This document shows, piece by piece, positions 53,775-62,368 of a stretch of DNA of 64,000 nt. The notes beneath the pieces are model-generated. The model searched no databases and was not told where the DNA came from. It was given only the letters and a program-made list of their open reading frames with translations. The DNA is from Mycolicibacterium elephantis DSM 44368 (GTDB lineage Bacteria; Actinomycetota; Actinomycetes; Mycobacteriales; Mycobacteriaceae): positions 151,081 through 215,080 of the forward strand of contig NZ_ATDN01000034.1 in NCBI RefSeq assembly GCF_004014805.1, written 5' to 3'. Numbering within the stretch: position 1 is the stretch's first letter; every line of letters begins with the position of its first letter. The position numbers were made by a program, and so were the translations under genes.

Positions 53775-54442
53775 CGGGGACCACCGCGGCCGAGATCGTC
53801 GTCACCGGACTGTGCAAGCGGTTCGCCCCTCGCGAGACCGTGCTCGACGGCGTGCAGTTGACGGCGCGCAGCGGCGGCCTGTCGTTGGTCCTGGGAGAAC
53901 CCGGTTCCGGCAAGTCCACGCTGGCGCGGTGTCTCAGCGGTGTATACCGGCCCGACGCCGGCGACGTCACATACCGGCTGGGCGGGCGCGGCGAAGTCAC
54001 CCTCACCGCCTCAGACGCCCGCACGGTGGCGTGGCTGCGCACCCACCACATCGCGTCGTTCGACGGACACCTGGCCGCCGCACCGCGATTGTCCGTGGGG
54101 GCCGCAGCGGCCAGGGCCGCGCGGTGCAGCCGGTCGTCAGCCATCGCGGCGCTGCGGCGATTCCACGTCGCCCACCTGGCCTCGGTGCCCATCGGACGTC
54201 TTCGCGCACCGGATCGGCTGACCGTCGCGCTCGCCGCGGCACTGCTCGCCGAGCGCCCGTTCGTGGTCCTCGACGAACCGGAGGCGTGCGCTGACCCGCA
54301 ACACCTGACGCGATGGCTGCGCCGACTGGCCGACGGAGGGGCCGCAGTCATCGCCACCGGCGGATTGGACAGCCCGCTCGCATCGATCGCAACCGCGGTG
54401 GGAGAGCTACGGAGAGGCGGAATCGAATGGCGCAAACGGTAA
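53771..54442 (+). CDS. phnL: C-P lyase-associated ABC protein PhnL, degenerate signature
   Basis: The 223 residues have an intact Walker A (GEPGSGKST) and Walker B (FVVLDEPEACADP). The region where LSGGE should lie reads IGRLRAPDRLTVALAAALL, so the ABC signature is lost, and the final switch region is IATGGLD instead of a clear His. In E. coli PhnL is needed with PhnGHI for the nucleotide-phosphonate step. The protein may be structural or use ATP atypically. Confidence 0.82.
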   Translation: MTGTTAAEIVVTGLCKRFAPRETVLDGVQLTARSGGLSLVLGEPGSGKSTLARCLSGVYRPDAGDVTYRLGGRGEVTLTASDARTVAWLRTHHIASFDGHLAAAPRLSVGAAAARAARCSRSSAIAALRRFHVAHLASVPIGRLRAPDRLTVALAAALLAERPFVVLDEPEACADPQHLTRWLRRLADGGAAVIATGGLDSPLASIATAVGELRRGGIEWRKR

Positions 54443-55602
54443 TCGACGGTGTGACGGTGGTTCCCGGCGGAGGCATGCCGGTAATCCGGGACGCCGCCGT
54501 CGTACTCGACGGGCTCGGCATCATCGTGGACATCGGTGACGGCGCACCGTCCGACGATCTCTTCCTCGTTCCCGCCGGCGTGGACCTGCACCTGGACAAC
54601 CTGGTACCGCGTCGCCGCCCGAGGGCGACGGTGACGCTGGACCACGAGGCGGTGATCACGGCGCTCGATGCCGAATGCGCCGCTGCGGGCATCGCGACGG
54701 TGTGTGTGGCGGCCCGCTGCGAACATTGTCCGCGCAAGGGCATCGACATCGCCGACGCCGCCGTGCTGGCCGCTGCGGTCGAAGTGCTCGCGCCGTATCT
54801 GTGTTGTGACTGGCGCATTCACGCCCGAGTCGAACTGACCGACGACGGGGCGCTCGACGCACTTCAGGCCGTGTTGGCCGCATCGTCGCGGGTGGCGCTG
54901 ATCTCCATGATCGAGACCACCGTCGAGCGCAGCCGGTTCTCCTCGCTCGCGGAGACGCGGCGGTTCTACGCCCAGGATTGGGGTGTCACCGAGGCCGAGG
55001 TCGAAGAGGTGTTCAGGGTCGACGCCACCCGGTTGGCCGCCGTCGACGACCGGCGTAAACAGGTTGCCGCGCTTGCCGTTCAGCGCGGCATCGCACTCGC
55101 CAGCCACGACGACCGGACACCCGAGCACATCGACGAGGCCTTCGACTTCGGCGCGCGGGTGGCCGAGTTTCCCCTGACAATGGACGCCGCGCGCCGCGCA
55201 CACGAACTCGGCATGCATGTCGTGCTGGGCGCGCCGAACGCGCTGCGCGGCCGGTCGACATCGTCGGGCAACGTCCTGGCCGCCGACGCGGTCTCGGCCG
55301 GCGTGTGCGACGTGCTGTGCTCGGACTACCTGCCGTCGTCACTCCAGTCCGCGCCCCACGCGCTGGCACGCCACGGTTCGGCACCGCTGTCGGCGGGCGT
55401 CGACCTCATCTCGTCGAGTCCCGCCGCGGTCCTGGGGCTGGGGCCGCGGCGGATCGAGGTGGGCAGCCCGCTCACGGCATCGCTGCGGCGGATACCACCG
55501 GACGCCGGAGGCGCCCACGTCGGAATCGCGCTCTGGCGCGACGGCCGGCTGGTCTTCGGTCGAGAATCGCCCGGATTCGCCATCATGGCCACTGCCGGTT
55601 AG
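54427..55602 (+). CDS. phnM: PhnM, alkylphosphonate triphosphate diphosphatase
   Basis: The 391-residue amidohydrolase-superfamily enzyme starts at ATG 54427, overlapping phnL by 16 bp. The metal site starts VPAGVDLHLDNL (H-x-D as in PhnM), with further motifs VCVAARCEHC, VALISMIETT, ALASHDDRTPEHIDEA and DVLCSDYLPSSL. It removes diphosphate from ribosyl-triphosphate phosphonate before PhnJ acts. Last gene of the cluster; phnN and phnP are not present downstream. Confidence 0.92.
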   Translation: MAQTVIDGVTVVPGGGMPVIRDAAVVLDGLGIIVDIGDGAPSDDLFLVPAGVDLHLDNLVPRRRPRATVTLDHEAVITALDAECAAAGIATVCVAARCEHCPRKGIDIADAAVLAAAVEVLAPYLCCDWRIHARVELTDDGALDALQAVLAASSRVALISMIETTVERSRFSSLAETRRFYAQDWGVTEAEVEEVFRVDATRLAAVDDRRKQVAALAVQRGIALASHDDRTPEHIDEAFDFGARVAEFPLTMDAARRAHELGMHVVLGAPNALRGRSTSSGNVLAADAVSAGVCDVLCSDYLPSSLQSAPHALARHGSAPLSAGVDLISSSPAAVLGLGPRRIEVGSPLTASLRRIPPDAGGAHVGIALWRDGRLVFGRESPGFAIMATAG

Positions 55603-55723
55603 CGGCACCTGGGAAGGCGCGGCTCACCTCGTGTGATCCCCGCCGGTCAATCACAGTGGGGGCCCATCGCAGCTATGCCATGATGACCCGGGGAAGCGGG
55701 CGCAGGTGAGCAGCTGAAGGGGA

Positions 55724-58702
55724 GTGGGACTGGTGGACTTGTCCGCGATAACCAAGCCGGTGGAGCGGCTGGTGGCCACCGCGCAAAACGGCCTGGAAGT
55801 GCTGCGCTACGGCGGTTTGGAGACGGGTTCGGTGCCGTCGCCGTTCCAGATCATCCAGAGCGTTCCGATGTACCGGCTGCGGCGCTACTTCCCGCCGGAC
55901 GCGCGGCCGGGAGCAAAGCCGCCGGGGCCACCGGTGCTGATGGTGCACCCGATGATGATGTCGGCGGACATGTGGGACGTCACCCGCGACGACGGCGCCG
56001 TGGGCATCCTGCACCGGGCGGGGCTGGATCCGTGGGTGATCGACTTCGGCTCACCGGACAAGGTCGAGGGCGGCATGGACCGCAACCTGGCCGACCACGT
56101 CGTCGCGTTGGGCGAGGCCATCGACACCGTCAAGGAAGTGACCGGTCGCGACGTCCATCTGGCCGGTTACTCCCAAGGCGGGATGTTCGCCTACCAGACC
56201 GCGGCCTACCGCCGTTCGAAGGACCTCGCGAGCATCATCGCGTTCGGCTCACCGGTGGACACCCTGGCGGCCCTGCCGATGAACTTGCCGCCGAGTCTGG
56301 CGCCCGCGGCCGCCGACTTCATGGCCGACCACGTGTTCAGCCGCATCGACATCCCGGGTTGGTTGGCGCGCACCGGCTTCCAGATGCTCGACCCCCTCAA
56401 GACCGCGCAGGCGCGACTGGACTTCCTGCGCCAACTGCACGACCGCGAAGCGCTGCTGCCCCGCGAACAGCAGCGCCGCTTCCTCGCCTCCGAAGGTTGG
56501 ATCGCCTGGTCCGGACCGGCGATCGCCGAACTGCTCAAGCAGTTCATCGCGCACAACCGGATGATGAGCGGTGGCTTCTCCATCCACGGCGACCTGGTGA
56601 CCCTGTCCGACATCGATTGCCCGATACTCGCCGTCGTCGGTGAGGTCGACGACATCGGCCAACCCGCCTCGGTGCGCGGCATCAAACGCGCAGCTCCCAA
56701 GGCCGACGTCTACGAATTCCTCATCCGCGCAGGTCATTTCGGGCTGGTCGTCGGGTCCAAGGCGGCCAGCCAGACGTGGCCCACCGTCGCACAGTGGGTC
56801 AGGTGGATCGAGGGTGTCGGCGAGCTGCCCGACGGTGTGGTGCCGATGGCGTTGCAGCCCGAGGAACCCACCGAGAGCGGGGTCTCGCTCAGCTCGCGGG
56901 TGGCGCACGGCACCGCGGCCGCCACCGATATGGTCTTCAGCCTGGCGCGGTCCGCCGCCGACGCGCTCGTCGCCGCCAACAAGTCGGCGCGCACGCTGGC
57001 CGTCGAGACCGCCCGCACCCTGCCCCGGCTGGCGCGGCTCGGCCAGATCAACGACCACACCCGGATCTCGTTCGGCCGCATCATGTCCGAGCAGGCCCGC
57101 GACGCGCCCAACGGCGAGGCCCTGCTGTTCGACGGCCGGGTGCACACCTACGAGGCGGTGGACCGCCGCATCAACAACGTGGTGCGCGGTCTGATCGAGG
57201 TGGGGGTGCGGCAGGGCGCCCGAGTCGGCGTGCTGATGGAGACCCGACCCAGCGCCCTGGTCGCGATCGCCGCGCTGTCGCGGCTGGGCGCGGTCGCGGT
57301 GCTGATGCCACCCGACGCGGATCTGCCCACCGCCGCCCGGCTGGGCGCGGTGACGGAGATCATCGCCGACCCGAGCAATCTGGACGCTGCCCGCCAGCTC
57401 GACATGCGGGTGCTGGTGCTGGGCGGTGGCGAGGCACGCAACCTGGACCTGCCTGAATCTGACGGCGCGAACGTTGTCGATATGGAGAAGATCGACCCCG
57501 ACGAGGTCGACCTGCCCGGCTGGTATCGACCCAACCCCGGGTTGGCCCGCGACCTCGCATTCATCGGCTTCAGTTCGATCAACGGGGAACTCGTCGCCCG
57601 CCAGATCACCAACTACCGGTGGGCGCTGTCGGCGTTCGGCACTGCCTCGGCCGCCAACCTCGGCCGCGGCGACACCGTGTACTGCCTGACCCCGCTGCAC
57701 CACCAGTCGGGGCTGCTGGTCGCGCTGGGCGGGGCCGTCGTCGGCGGCTCGCGCATCGCGCTGTCGCGCGGACTGCGACCGGACCGGTTCGTGCAAGAGA
57801 TCCGCCAGTACGGCGTCACCGTGGTGACCTACACGTGGGCGATGCTGCGCGACGTCATCGACGACCCGGCCTTCTCGCTGACGGGCAGCCACCCCGTGCG
57901 GCTGTTCATCGGCTCGGGTATGCCCGCCGGTCTGTGGAAACGGGTCGTCGAAGTGTTCGCCCCGGCGAAGGTGGTCGAGTTCTTCGCCACCACCGACGGG
58001 CAGGCGGTGTTGGCCAACGTGTCCGGCGCCAAGATCGGCAGCAAGGGCCGGCCACTGCCGGGCGGCGGCCAGATCGAGTTGGCTGCCTATGACCCCGAGG
58101 ACGACCTGATCCTCGAGGACGAGCGCGGCTTCGTGCGCAAGGCAGAGACCAATGAGGTCGGTGTGCTGCTGGCTCGACCCCGCGGTCCCATCGACCCGAC
58201 GGCGTCGATCAAGCGGGGCGTGTTCGCCCCGGCCGACACCTGGGTGTCGACGGAGTTCCTGTTCCGCCGCGACGACGACGGCGATTACTGGCAGGTCGAC
58301 AACCGCGGCACGCTGATCTTCACCGCACGCGGCATCGTGTACGCCTCGACGGTCAACGACGCGGTCAGCCGCCTCGAAGCGGTGGACCTCGCGGTGACGT
58401 ACGGCGTGCCGGTCGACGGCGGACAGTTGGCCGTCACGGCGCTGGAGCTTCGTCCCGGGGGCAGCGTTCCCTCGGCGGATCTTTCCGAGGCGCTGTCGGA
58501 TCTGCCGGTCGGAAATCCGCCCGACATCGTGCACGTGGTCAGCAACATGGCACTGTCCGCGTCGTACCGGCCGCTGGTGAGCCCGCTACGGGCGAAGGGC
58601 ATCCCCAAACCGGCGCGTAACGCCTGGTATCTGGATCCCGATACCAATCGGTACAAGCGGTTGACGGTCGCGGTGCGGGCGGAGATCGCCGGCGGGCGGT
58701 AA
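55724..58702 (+). CDS. Rv1683-like bifunctional lipase / acyl-CoA synthetase
   Basis: The 992-residue protein is a fusion. The N-terminal alpha/beta hydrolase (about 60-370) has the PHA-synthase-like elbow GYSQGG, a MVHPMMMSADMWDVTRDDGAVG block and GEVDDIGQP...RAGHFGLVVG with the catalytic His. The C-terminal adenylate-forming enzyme (about 430-990) has the adenylation motifs TPLHHQSGLLVALGGAV, TYTWAMLRDV and FFATTDGQAVLANVSG. M. tuberculosis Rv1683 has the same architecture and is linked to triacylglycerol metabolism. The second GTG at 55733 is an alternative start. Confidence 0.9.
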   Translation: MGLVDLSAITKPVERLVATAQNGLEVLRYGGLETGSVPSPFQIIQSVPMYRLRRYFPPDARPGAKPPGPPVLMVHPMMMSADMWDVTRDDGAVGILHRAGLDPWVIDFGSPDKVEGGMDRNLADHVVALGEAIDTVKEVTGRDVHLAGYSQGGMFAYQTAAYRRSKDLASIIAFGSPVDTLAALPMNLPPSLAPAAADFMADHVFSRIDIPGWLARTGFQMLDPLKTAQARLDFLRQLHDREALLPREQQRRFLASEGWIAWSGPAIAELLKQFIAHNRMMSGGFSIHGDLVTLSDIDCPILAVVGEVDDIGQPASVRGIKRAAPKADVYEFLIRAGHFGLVVGSKAASQTWPTVAQWVRWIEGVGELPDGVVPMALQPEEPTESGVSLSSRVAHGTAAATDMVFSLARSAADALVAANKSARTLAVETARTLPRLARLGQINDHTRISFGRIMSEQARDAPNGEALLFDGRVHTYEAVDRRINNVVRGLIEVGVRQGARVGVLMETRPSALVAIAALSRLGAVAVLMPPDADLPTAARLGAVTEIIADPSNLDAARQLDMRVLVLGGGEARNLDLPESDGANVVDMEKIDPDEVDLPGWYRPNPGLARDLAFIGFSSINGELVARQITNYRWALSAFGTASAANLGRGDTVYCLTPLHHQSGLLVALGGAVVGGSRIALSRGLRPDRFVQEIRQYGVTVVTYTWAMLRDVIDDPAFSLTGSHPVRLFIGSGMPAGLWKRVVEVFAPAKVVEFFATTDGQAVLANVSGAKIGSKGRPLPGGGQIELAAYDPEDDLILEDERGFVRKAETNEVGVLLARPRGPIDPTASIKRGVFAPADTWVSTEFLFRRDDDGDYWQVDNRGTLIFTARGIVYASTVNDAVSRLEAVDLAVTYGVPVDGGQLAVTALELRPGGSVPSADLSEALSDLPVGNPPDIVHVVSNMALSASYRPLVSPLRAKGIPKPARNAWYLDPDTNRYKRLTVAVRAEIAGGR

Positions 58703-58797
58703 CGACGGAAATGCCAGAAGGCAGGCACGCTGTTAGGCTCCCGCTTGGCGGCTGCCGCCGCCGGGTCGGGCAGTCGCGCCACCGCACTGGAGGATTG

Positions 58798-59334
58798 ATG
58801 GCATCGCAGACCGGTACCAACCGCGACGTCTGGCGGCGCCTTGTCGTCGCCGGGGTGGCCGGCGGCGCGATGGTCGCGGGCATGGTGGCGGGAGCCGCGA
58901 CGGTGTCGGCCCAGCCCGCCGAACCGACGGTCGAAACCGAGGCCCCCACGCCGGTGGCGGATGCGCCGCGTTCCTGCACCGGCGACGATTGCTCGAAAGG
59001 CCAGCCTGAGCCGGCGAAGGTCAATGCCGATCAAGTGCTGTTGCAGATCTACAACGAGTACGCGCAGGGTGACGGCGGCGGTCAGGTTTCCAAGCTGATC
59101 GACGACGCGGTGAAACTGCGCAGGCAGGGCTTCCGGCCCTCCAACGCCAACGCCGCGGCGCTCGCCGACGCGCTCGAACGCCGACCCAACCAGACGCCGC
59201 TGGTGGAAGCGCTGAAGAACACGATCGCCTACCAGCGCAAGCTGCAGGCCCAGGCCGCGATGACGGCGCAGCAGCAGGGCCCCGTGGCCGGTCAGGTGCC
59301 CGTGATTCCCGGCATGTCCGTGCCGGTGGGCTAG
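58798..59334 (+). CDS. Secreted or membrane-anchored protein of unknown function
   Basis: From the ATG at 58798 (GGAGG site 7 bp upstream) the product is 178 residues. A twin-basic N-terminus (NRDVWRRLVVAGVAGGAMVAG) with a long hydrophobic core leads to a probable cleavage at SAQ/PA near residue 40. The exported part has a Pro/Glu-rich linker, a possible disulfide (CTGDDC), a helical domain with repeated ALADALERRPNQTPLVEALKNTIAYQRKLQ, and a Pro-rich end. No family is recognised. Confidence 0.65.
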   Translation: MASQTGTNRDVWRRLVVAGVAGGAMVAGMVAGAATVSAQPAEPTVETEAPTPVADAPRSCTGDDCSKGQPEPAKVNADQVLLQIYNEYAQGDGGGQVSKLIDDAVKLRRQGFRPSNANAAALADALERRPNQTPLVEALKNTIAYQRKLQAQAAMTAQQQGPVAGQVPVIPGMSVPVG

Positions 59335-59338
59335 CGTC

Positions 59339-59557
59339 GTGGCACTCGACGAAAAACTGCTGGACATCCTGGTCTGCCCTCAGGACCGTGAGCCGCTTCT
59401 GCTGGTGGGCGACGAGTTCCTCTACAACCCGCGGCTTCGGCGCGCATATCGGATCGACGACGGCATTCCGGTGCTGCTGATCGACGAGGCCATCGCTGTC
59501 GACGATGACGCCGAGCACCAACGCATGCTGGACCGGGCCTCAGGAAAGGCCGGGTAG
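59339..59557 (+). CDS. Trm112-family small protein
   Basis: The 72 residues follow the Trm112/UPF0434 pattern: LLDILVCPQDREPLLLV, LRRAYRIDDGIPVLLIDEA. One CP pair is retained; the second Cys pair of zinc-binding members is missing. Bacterial members are thought to assist methyltransferases. Position corresponds to Rv1684. GTG start, 4 bp after the preceding stop; the end overlaps the convergent TetR gene by 18 bp. Confidence 0.85.
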   Translation: MALDEKLLDILVCPQDREPLLLVGDEFLYNPRLRRAYRIDDGIPVLLIDEAIAVDDDAEHQRMLDRASGKAG

Positions 59558-60154
59558 CTCGCCGGTGAAGTAGCGCTGCAGGTTGGGCGCGATGGTGTCG
59601 GCGATCTGCTCGGGGGACAGCGACCGGATCGGCTCGAGTTCGAGTATGTAACGCGCGACCACGATGCCGACGAGTTGCGAGGCGACGAACTGAACGCGGA
59701 TCCGGCCCGATCCCGGTGGATTGTCCACGCGAGGACCGAGTTCCGTGGTGATCACCTCTTGCAGAAACGATCGGATGAGGGCGACGTCCGATCCCGCCAG
59801 CAGCGAGCGCAACGTGGCGATGAAGCCTTGACCGGCTTCGGAATCCCACAGGGGCACGAGCACTGACGGCAGCTTGTGACCGAGTTCTTCGACGGGCGTC
59901 TCCTTCAGCGGGCGGATGACGTCCATCGGGTTGACCGGGGCTTCGATCGCCGCGGCGAACAACTGCTGTTTCGTGCCGTAGTAGTGATGCACCAGCGCGG
60001 GGTCCACACCGGCAGCCGCCGCGACCGCCCGGATCGAGGTCTTGTCAACGCCGTTGCGTGCGAACAGATCTCGAGCGCACTTCAGGATCCGTTCCCGGGT
60101 GTCTGACGTCCCTCGCGGCCGCCCGGGACGTTTGCGCTCGGCGTCGGTGGTCAA
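59540..60154 (-). CDS. TetR-family regulator
   Basis: The 204 residues have an N-terminal HTH (DTRERILKCARDLFARNGVDKTSIRAVAAAAGVDPALVHHYYGTKQQLFAAAI) and an all-helical ligand domain of the QacR/AcrR size. It is the last gene of a leftward operon after the ABC exporter pair (Rv1685c position). The tandem palindromes at 61655-61686 are its most likely site. Confidence 0.88.
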   Translation of the reverse strand: MTTDAERKRPGRPRGTSDTRERILKCARDLFARNGVDKTSIRAVAAAAGVDPALVHHYYGTKQQLFAAAIEAPVNPMDVIRPLKETPVEELGHKLPSVLVPLWDSEAGQGFIATLRSLLAGSDVALIRSFLQEVITTELGPRVDNPPGSGRIRVQFVASQLVGIVVARYILELEPIRSLSPEQIADTIAPNLQRYFTGELPGLS

Positions 60155-60155
60155 C

Positions 60156-60980
60156 TCAGGGCGTCCGTCGTCGCAGGGTCGCCGCCGCCAGGCACAGCGC
60201 GACGATCGCGCAGCCGATCACGACTGTGATGTCGCGCAGCGCGACGGCGGTCAACTCCGGGTACGCGCCGACCTCTCGCAAGGCCTCCAGCGCATAGCTC
60301 GCGGGCATGACATCGCTGATCCATTGCAACCACTCCGGCATTGTCCCCCGAGGCACGATGATCCCGGCCAGCAGGAGCTGAGGCACCATCACCAACGGGA
60401 TGAACTGGACTGCTTGAAACTCGGTGCGGGCGAACGCGCTACACAGCAACCCGAGCCCCACGCCGAGGACCGCGTTGACGATCGCGATCACGAAGACCCA
60501 TGCCGGGCTGGCCGCGGTCTCGAAGCCGAGCAGCCAGAAGGCGACGACGCAGGCCAGCGTCGCTTGAACCGCCGCGGCGATCGAAAACGCGGTGCCGTAG
60601 GCGCCGAGCAGGTCCAGCCGGCGCAGCGGCGTGGTGAGAATGCGTTCCAGCGTTCCGGAGACCCGTTCGCGCTGCATGGTGATCGAGGTGATCACGAACA
60701 TCACGAACAACGGAAAGAGCCCGAGCAGGATCAGGCACGCGTTGTTGAACCCCGAGGTCGCGCCGGGCGCGGTCGGAACGTTGTCGAACATGAAGTACAT
60801 CAGCGTGATGACGACGATCGGCACCACCATGATCATCGCGATGCTGCGATGGTCGGCCGCGAGCTGGCGCAGGATCCGCGTGGTGGTGGCGACGTAGGCC
60901 TGCGGGTTCAGCCGGCCACGCCGGCGGCTGCGGTGCTGCGCTTGATGACGGACAGAAACGCTTCCTCCAACGACTGACAT
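60156..60980 (-). CDS. ABC-2 type transporter permease
   Basis: The protein (up to 274 residues) has six membrane segments (IAMIMVVPIVVITLMYFMF, ACLILLGLFPLFVMFVI, AAVQATLACVVAFWLLGF, VFVIAIVNAVLGVGLGLL, FIPLVMVPQLLLAGII, DITVVIGCAIVALCLAAA) and the ABC-2 signature around MQRERVSGTLERILTTPLRRLDLLGAY. It pairs with the ATPase upstream to form an exporter. The start is uncertain: the frame opens at 60980 but the conserved part begins near 60911, where it would be coupled to the ATPase stop. Confidence 0.85.
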   Translation of the reverse strand: MSVVGGSVSVRHQAQHRSRRRGRLNPQAYVATTTRILRQLAADHRSIAMIMVVPIVVITLMYFMFDNVPTAPGATSGFNNACLILLGLFPLFVMFVITSITMQRERVSGTLERILTTPLRRLDLLGAYGTAFSIAAAVQATLACVVAFWLLGFETAASPAWVFVIAIVNAVLGVGLGLLCSAFARTEFQAVQFIPLVMVPQLLLAGIIVPRGTMPEWLQWISDVMPASYALEALREVGAYPELTAVALRDITVVIGCAIVALCLAAATLRRRTP

Positions 60981-61678
60981 CCGGTCTCCTCTCGTAGCTT
61001 CGCCGGGGTGGTGTGCGCGAGCAGGCGGCCCTCCCGCATGAGCAGCAGATCACCGCAATGATCGGCTTCGTCCATCACGTGGCTCGAGATCAGCAGGGTG
61101 GTACCGCGCTCGGCGAGGCGGCGAAACTGCTGCCACAGCTCCACGCGCAGCACCGGATCGAGCCCGACAGTGGGTTCGTCGAGCACAAGCAGGTCGGGGT
61201 TCGAGACCAGGGCACAGGCCAGCGACGCGCGGGTCCGTTGACCGCCGGACAGGTTGCCGCACAACGCTGTTCGATGGTCCTGCAGGCCGACCGCCGCGAC
61301 GGCCTCGTCGGCTCTCTCGGCATCGGCGCCGTACAGCGAGGCGAAGTAGCGGGCGTTGTCGATCACCCGGAGGTCGTCGTAGACCGTCGCGTCCTGCGTG
61401 ACGTAGCCGATGCGGTGGCGCAGTCCCGCCGAGCCTGCCGGACGGCCGAGGACCGTCACGGTTCCCGCCGCGATGACCTGGGTGCCGACGATGCAGCGCA
61501 TCAGGGTGGTCTTGCCGCAGCCCGACGGGCCGAGCAAGCCGGTGATCGTGCCGCGCGCGACCCGCACGCTGATGTCGTCGAGCGCGACGCGCTTGCCGCG
61601 GACGACGCGCAGCCCGCTGATGTCGATCACCGGGTCGCTCCCATACGCCAAGAATTCATCATGCGATGAAGTCATCAT
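60908..61678 (-). CDS. ABC transporter ATPase
   Basis: From the ATG at 61678 the product is 256 residues: Walker A GPSGCGKTT, Q-loop YVTQDATVYDDL, signature LSGGQRTRASLA, Walker B LLVLDEPTVGLD, switch SSHVMDEA. It is of the drug/antibiotic-export (DRA-like) type, acting with the ABC-2 permease. The first codons overlap the tandem operator, so translation may start at the GTG near 61632 instead; conserved sequence begins at about VIDISGLRV. Confidence 0.88.
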   Translation of the reverse strand: MMTSSHDEFLAYGSDPVIDISGLRVVRGKRVALDDISVRVARGTITGLLGPSGCGKTTLMRCIVGTQVIAAGTVTVLGRPAGSAGLRHRIGYVTQDATVYDDLRVIDNARYFASLYGADAERADEAVAAVGLQDHRTALCGNLSGGQRTRASLACALVSNPDLLVLDEPTVGLDPVLRVELWQQFRRLAERGTTLLISSHVMDEADHCGDLLLMREGRLLAHTTPAKLREETGCQSLEEAFLSVIKRSTAAAGVAG

Positions 61679-61686
61679 GCGTTGAA
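61655..61686. promoter_or_regulatory. Tandem 16-bp palindromes at the ABC exporter promoter
   Basis: TTCATCATGCGATGAA (61655-61670, perfect 6-bp arms around ATGC) is followed directly by a near-copy GTCATCATGCGTTGAA (61671-61686). Two adjacent TetR-type sites would allow cooperative dimer binding. They lie between the exporter operon (leftward) and mpg (rightward). Confidence 0.7.
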
Positions 61687-61738
61687 ATATTCTCCCCGGG
61701 GGCCCCGCTGTCAAGAGGTGAAGGCAGAATTGCTTGGC

Positions 61739-62350
61739 GTGAGCGCCGAGCTGCTGGCTGTTGACCCCCTGGCCGCGGCCCGCCGGCTTCTCGGCGCCAC
61801 GCTGGTGGGGCGGGGGACCAGCGCATTAATCGTGGAGGTGGAGGCCTACGGCGGGCCCGCCGACGGCCCGTGGCCCGACCCGGCCGCGCACTCGTTTCGC
61901 GGACCGGGTCCACGCAACTGGGTGATGTTCGGCCCCGCCGGGCGGCTCTACACGTACCGCAGTCACGGTATCCACGTCTGCGCCAACGTGGCCTGCGCGA
62001 CCGACGGGGTCGCGGGCGCGGTGCTACTGAGGGCCGCCGCGCTCGAGTCCGGTCTCGAGGTGGCGCAGCGCCGCCGCGGCGATTCCGTGCGTCCTGCGGC
62101 GTTGGCGCGGGGGCCGGGCAACCTCTGCTCTGCGCTGGGAATCACCATGGACGACAACGGACTTGACCTGTTCGACCCGAACAGCGAGATCCAGGTGCAG
62201 CTCGCTGAAGAGCGGCCGGCGGCCGAAGGGCCGCGCGTCGGAGTGAGCAAGGCCGCAGACCGCCCGTGGCGCCTGTGGCTGGCGGGGCGGCCCGAGGTGT
62301 CGCTGTACCGGCGCAGCCCGCGGGCACCGGCTCCCGACCAAAGCGATTAG
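61739..62350 (+). CDS. mpg: 3-methyladenine DNA glycosylase (AAG/MPG type)
   Basis: The product is 203 residues from the GTG at 61739; a GTG at 61718 would add seven. AAG-type features: LAVDPLAAARRLLGATLVG, the active-site segment ALIVEVEAYGG (catalytic Glu), DPAAHSFRGPGPRNWVMFGPAGRLYTYRSHGIHVCAN and ALARGPGNLCSALGI. It excises alkylated purines. Matches the Rv1688-tyrS arrangement of M. tuberculosis. Confidence 0.9.
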   Translation: MSAELLAVDPLAAARRLLGATLVGRGTSALIVEVEAYGGPADGPWPDPAAHSFRGPGPRNWVMFGPAGRLYTYRSHGIHVCANVACATDGVAGAVLLRAAALESGLEVAQRRRGDSVRPAALARGPGNLCSALGITMDDNGLDLFDPNSEIQVQLAEERPAAEGPRVGVSKAADRPWRLWLAGRPEVSLYRRSPRAPAPDQSD

Positions 62351-62368
62351 TGCGAGAAGATCGAAGCC

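Noticed and set aside
56249..58534. 761-codon - strand frame
   Set aside because: It is opposite the Rv1683-like gene, has no recognisable domain and repetitive His/Arg/Gln composition.
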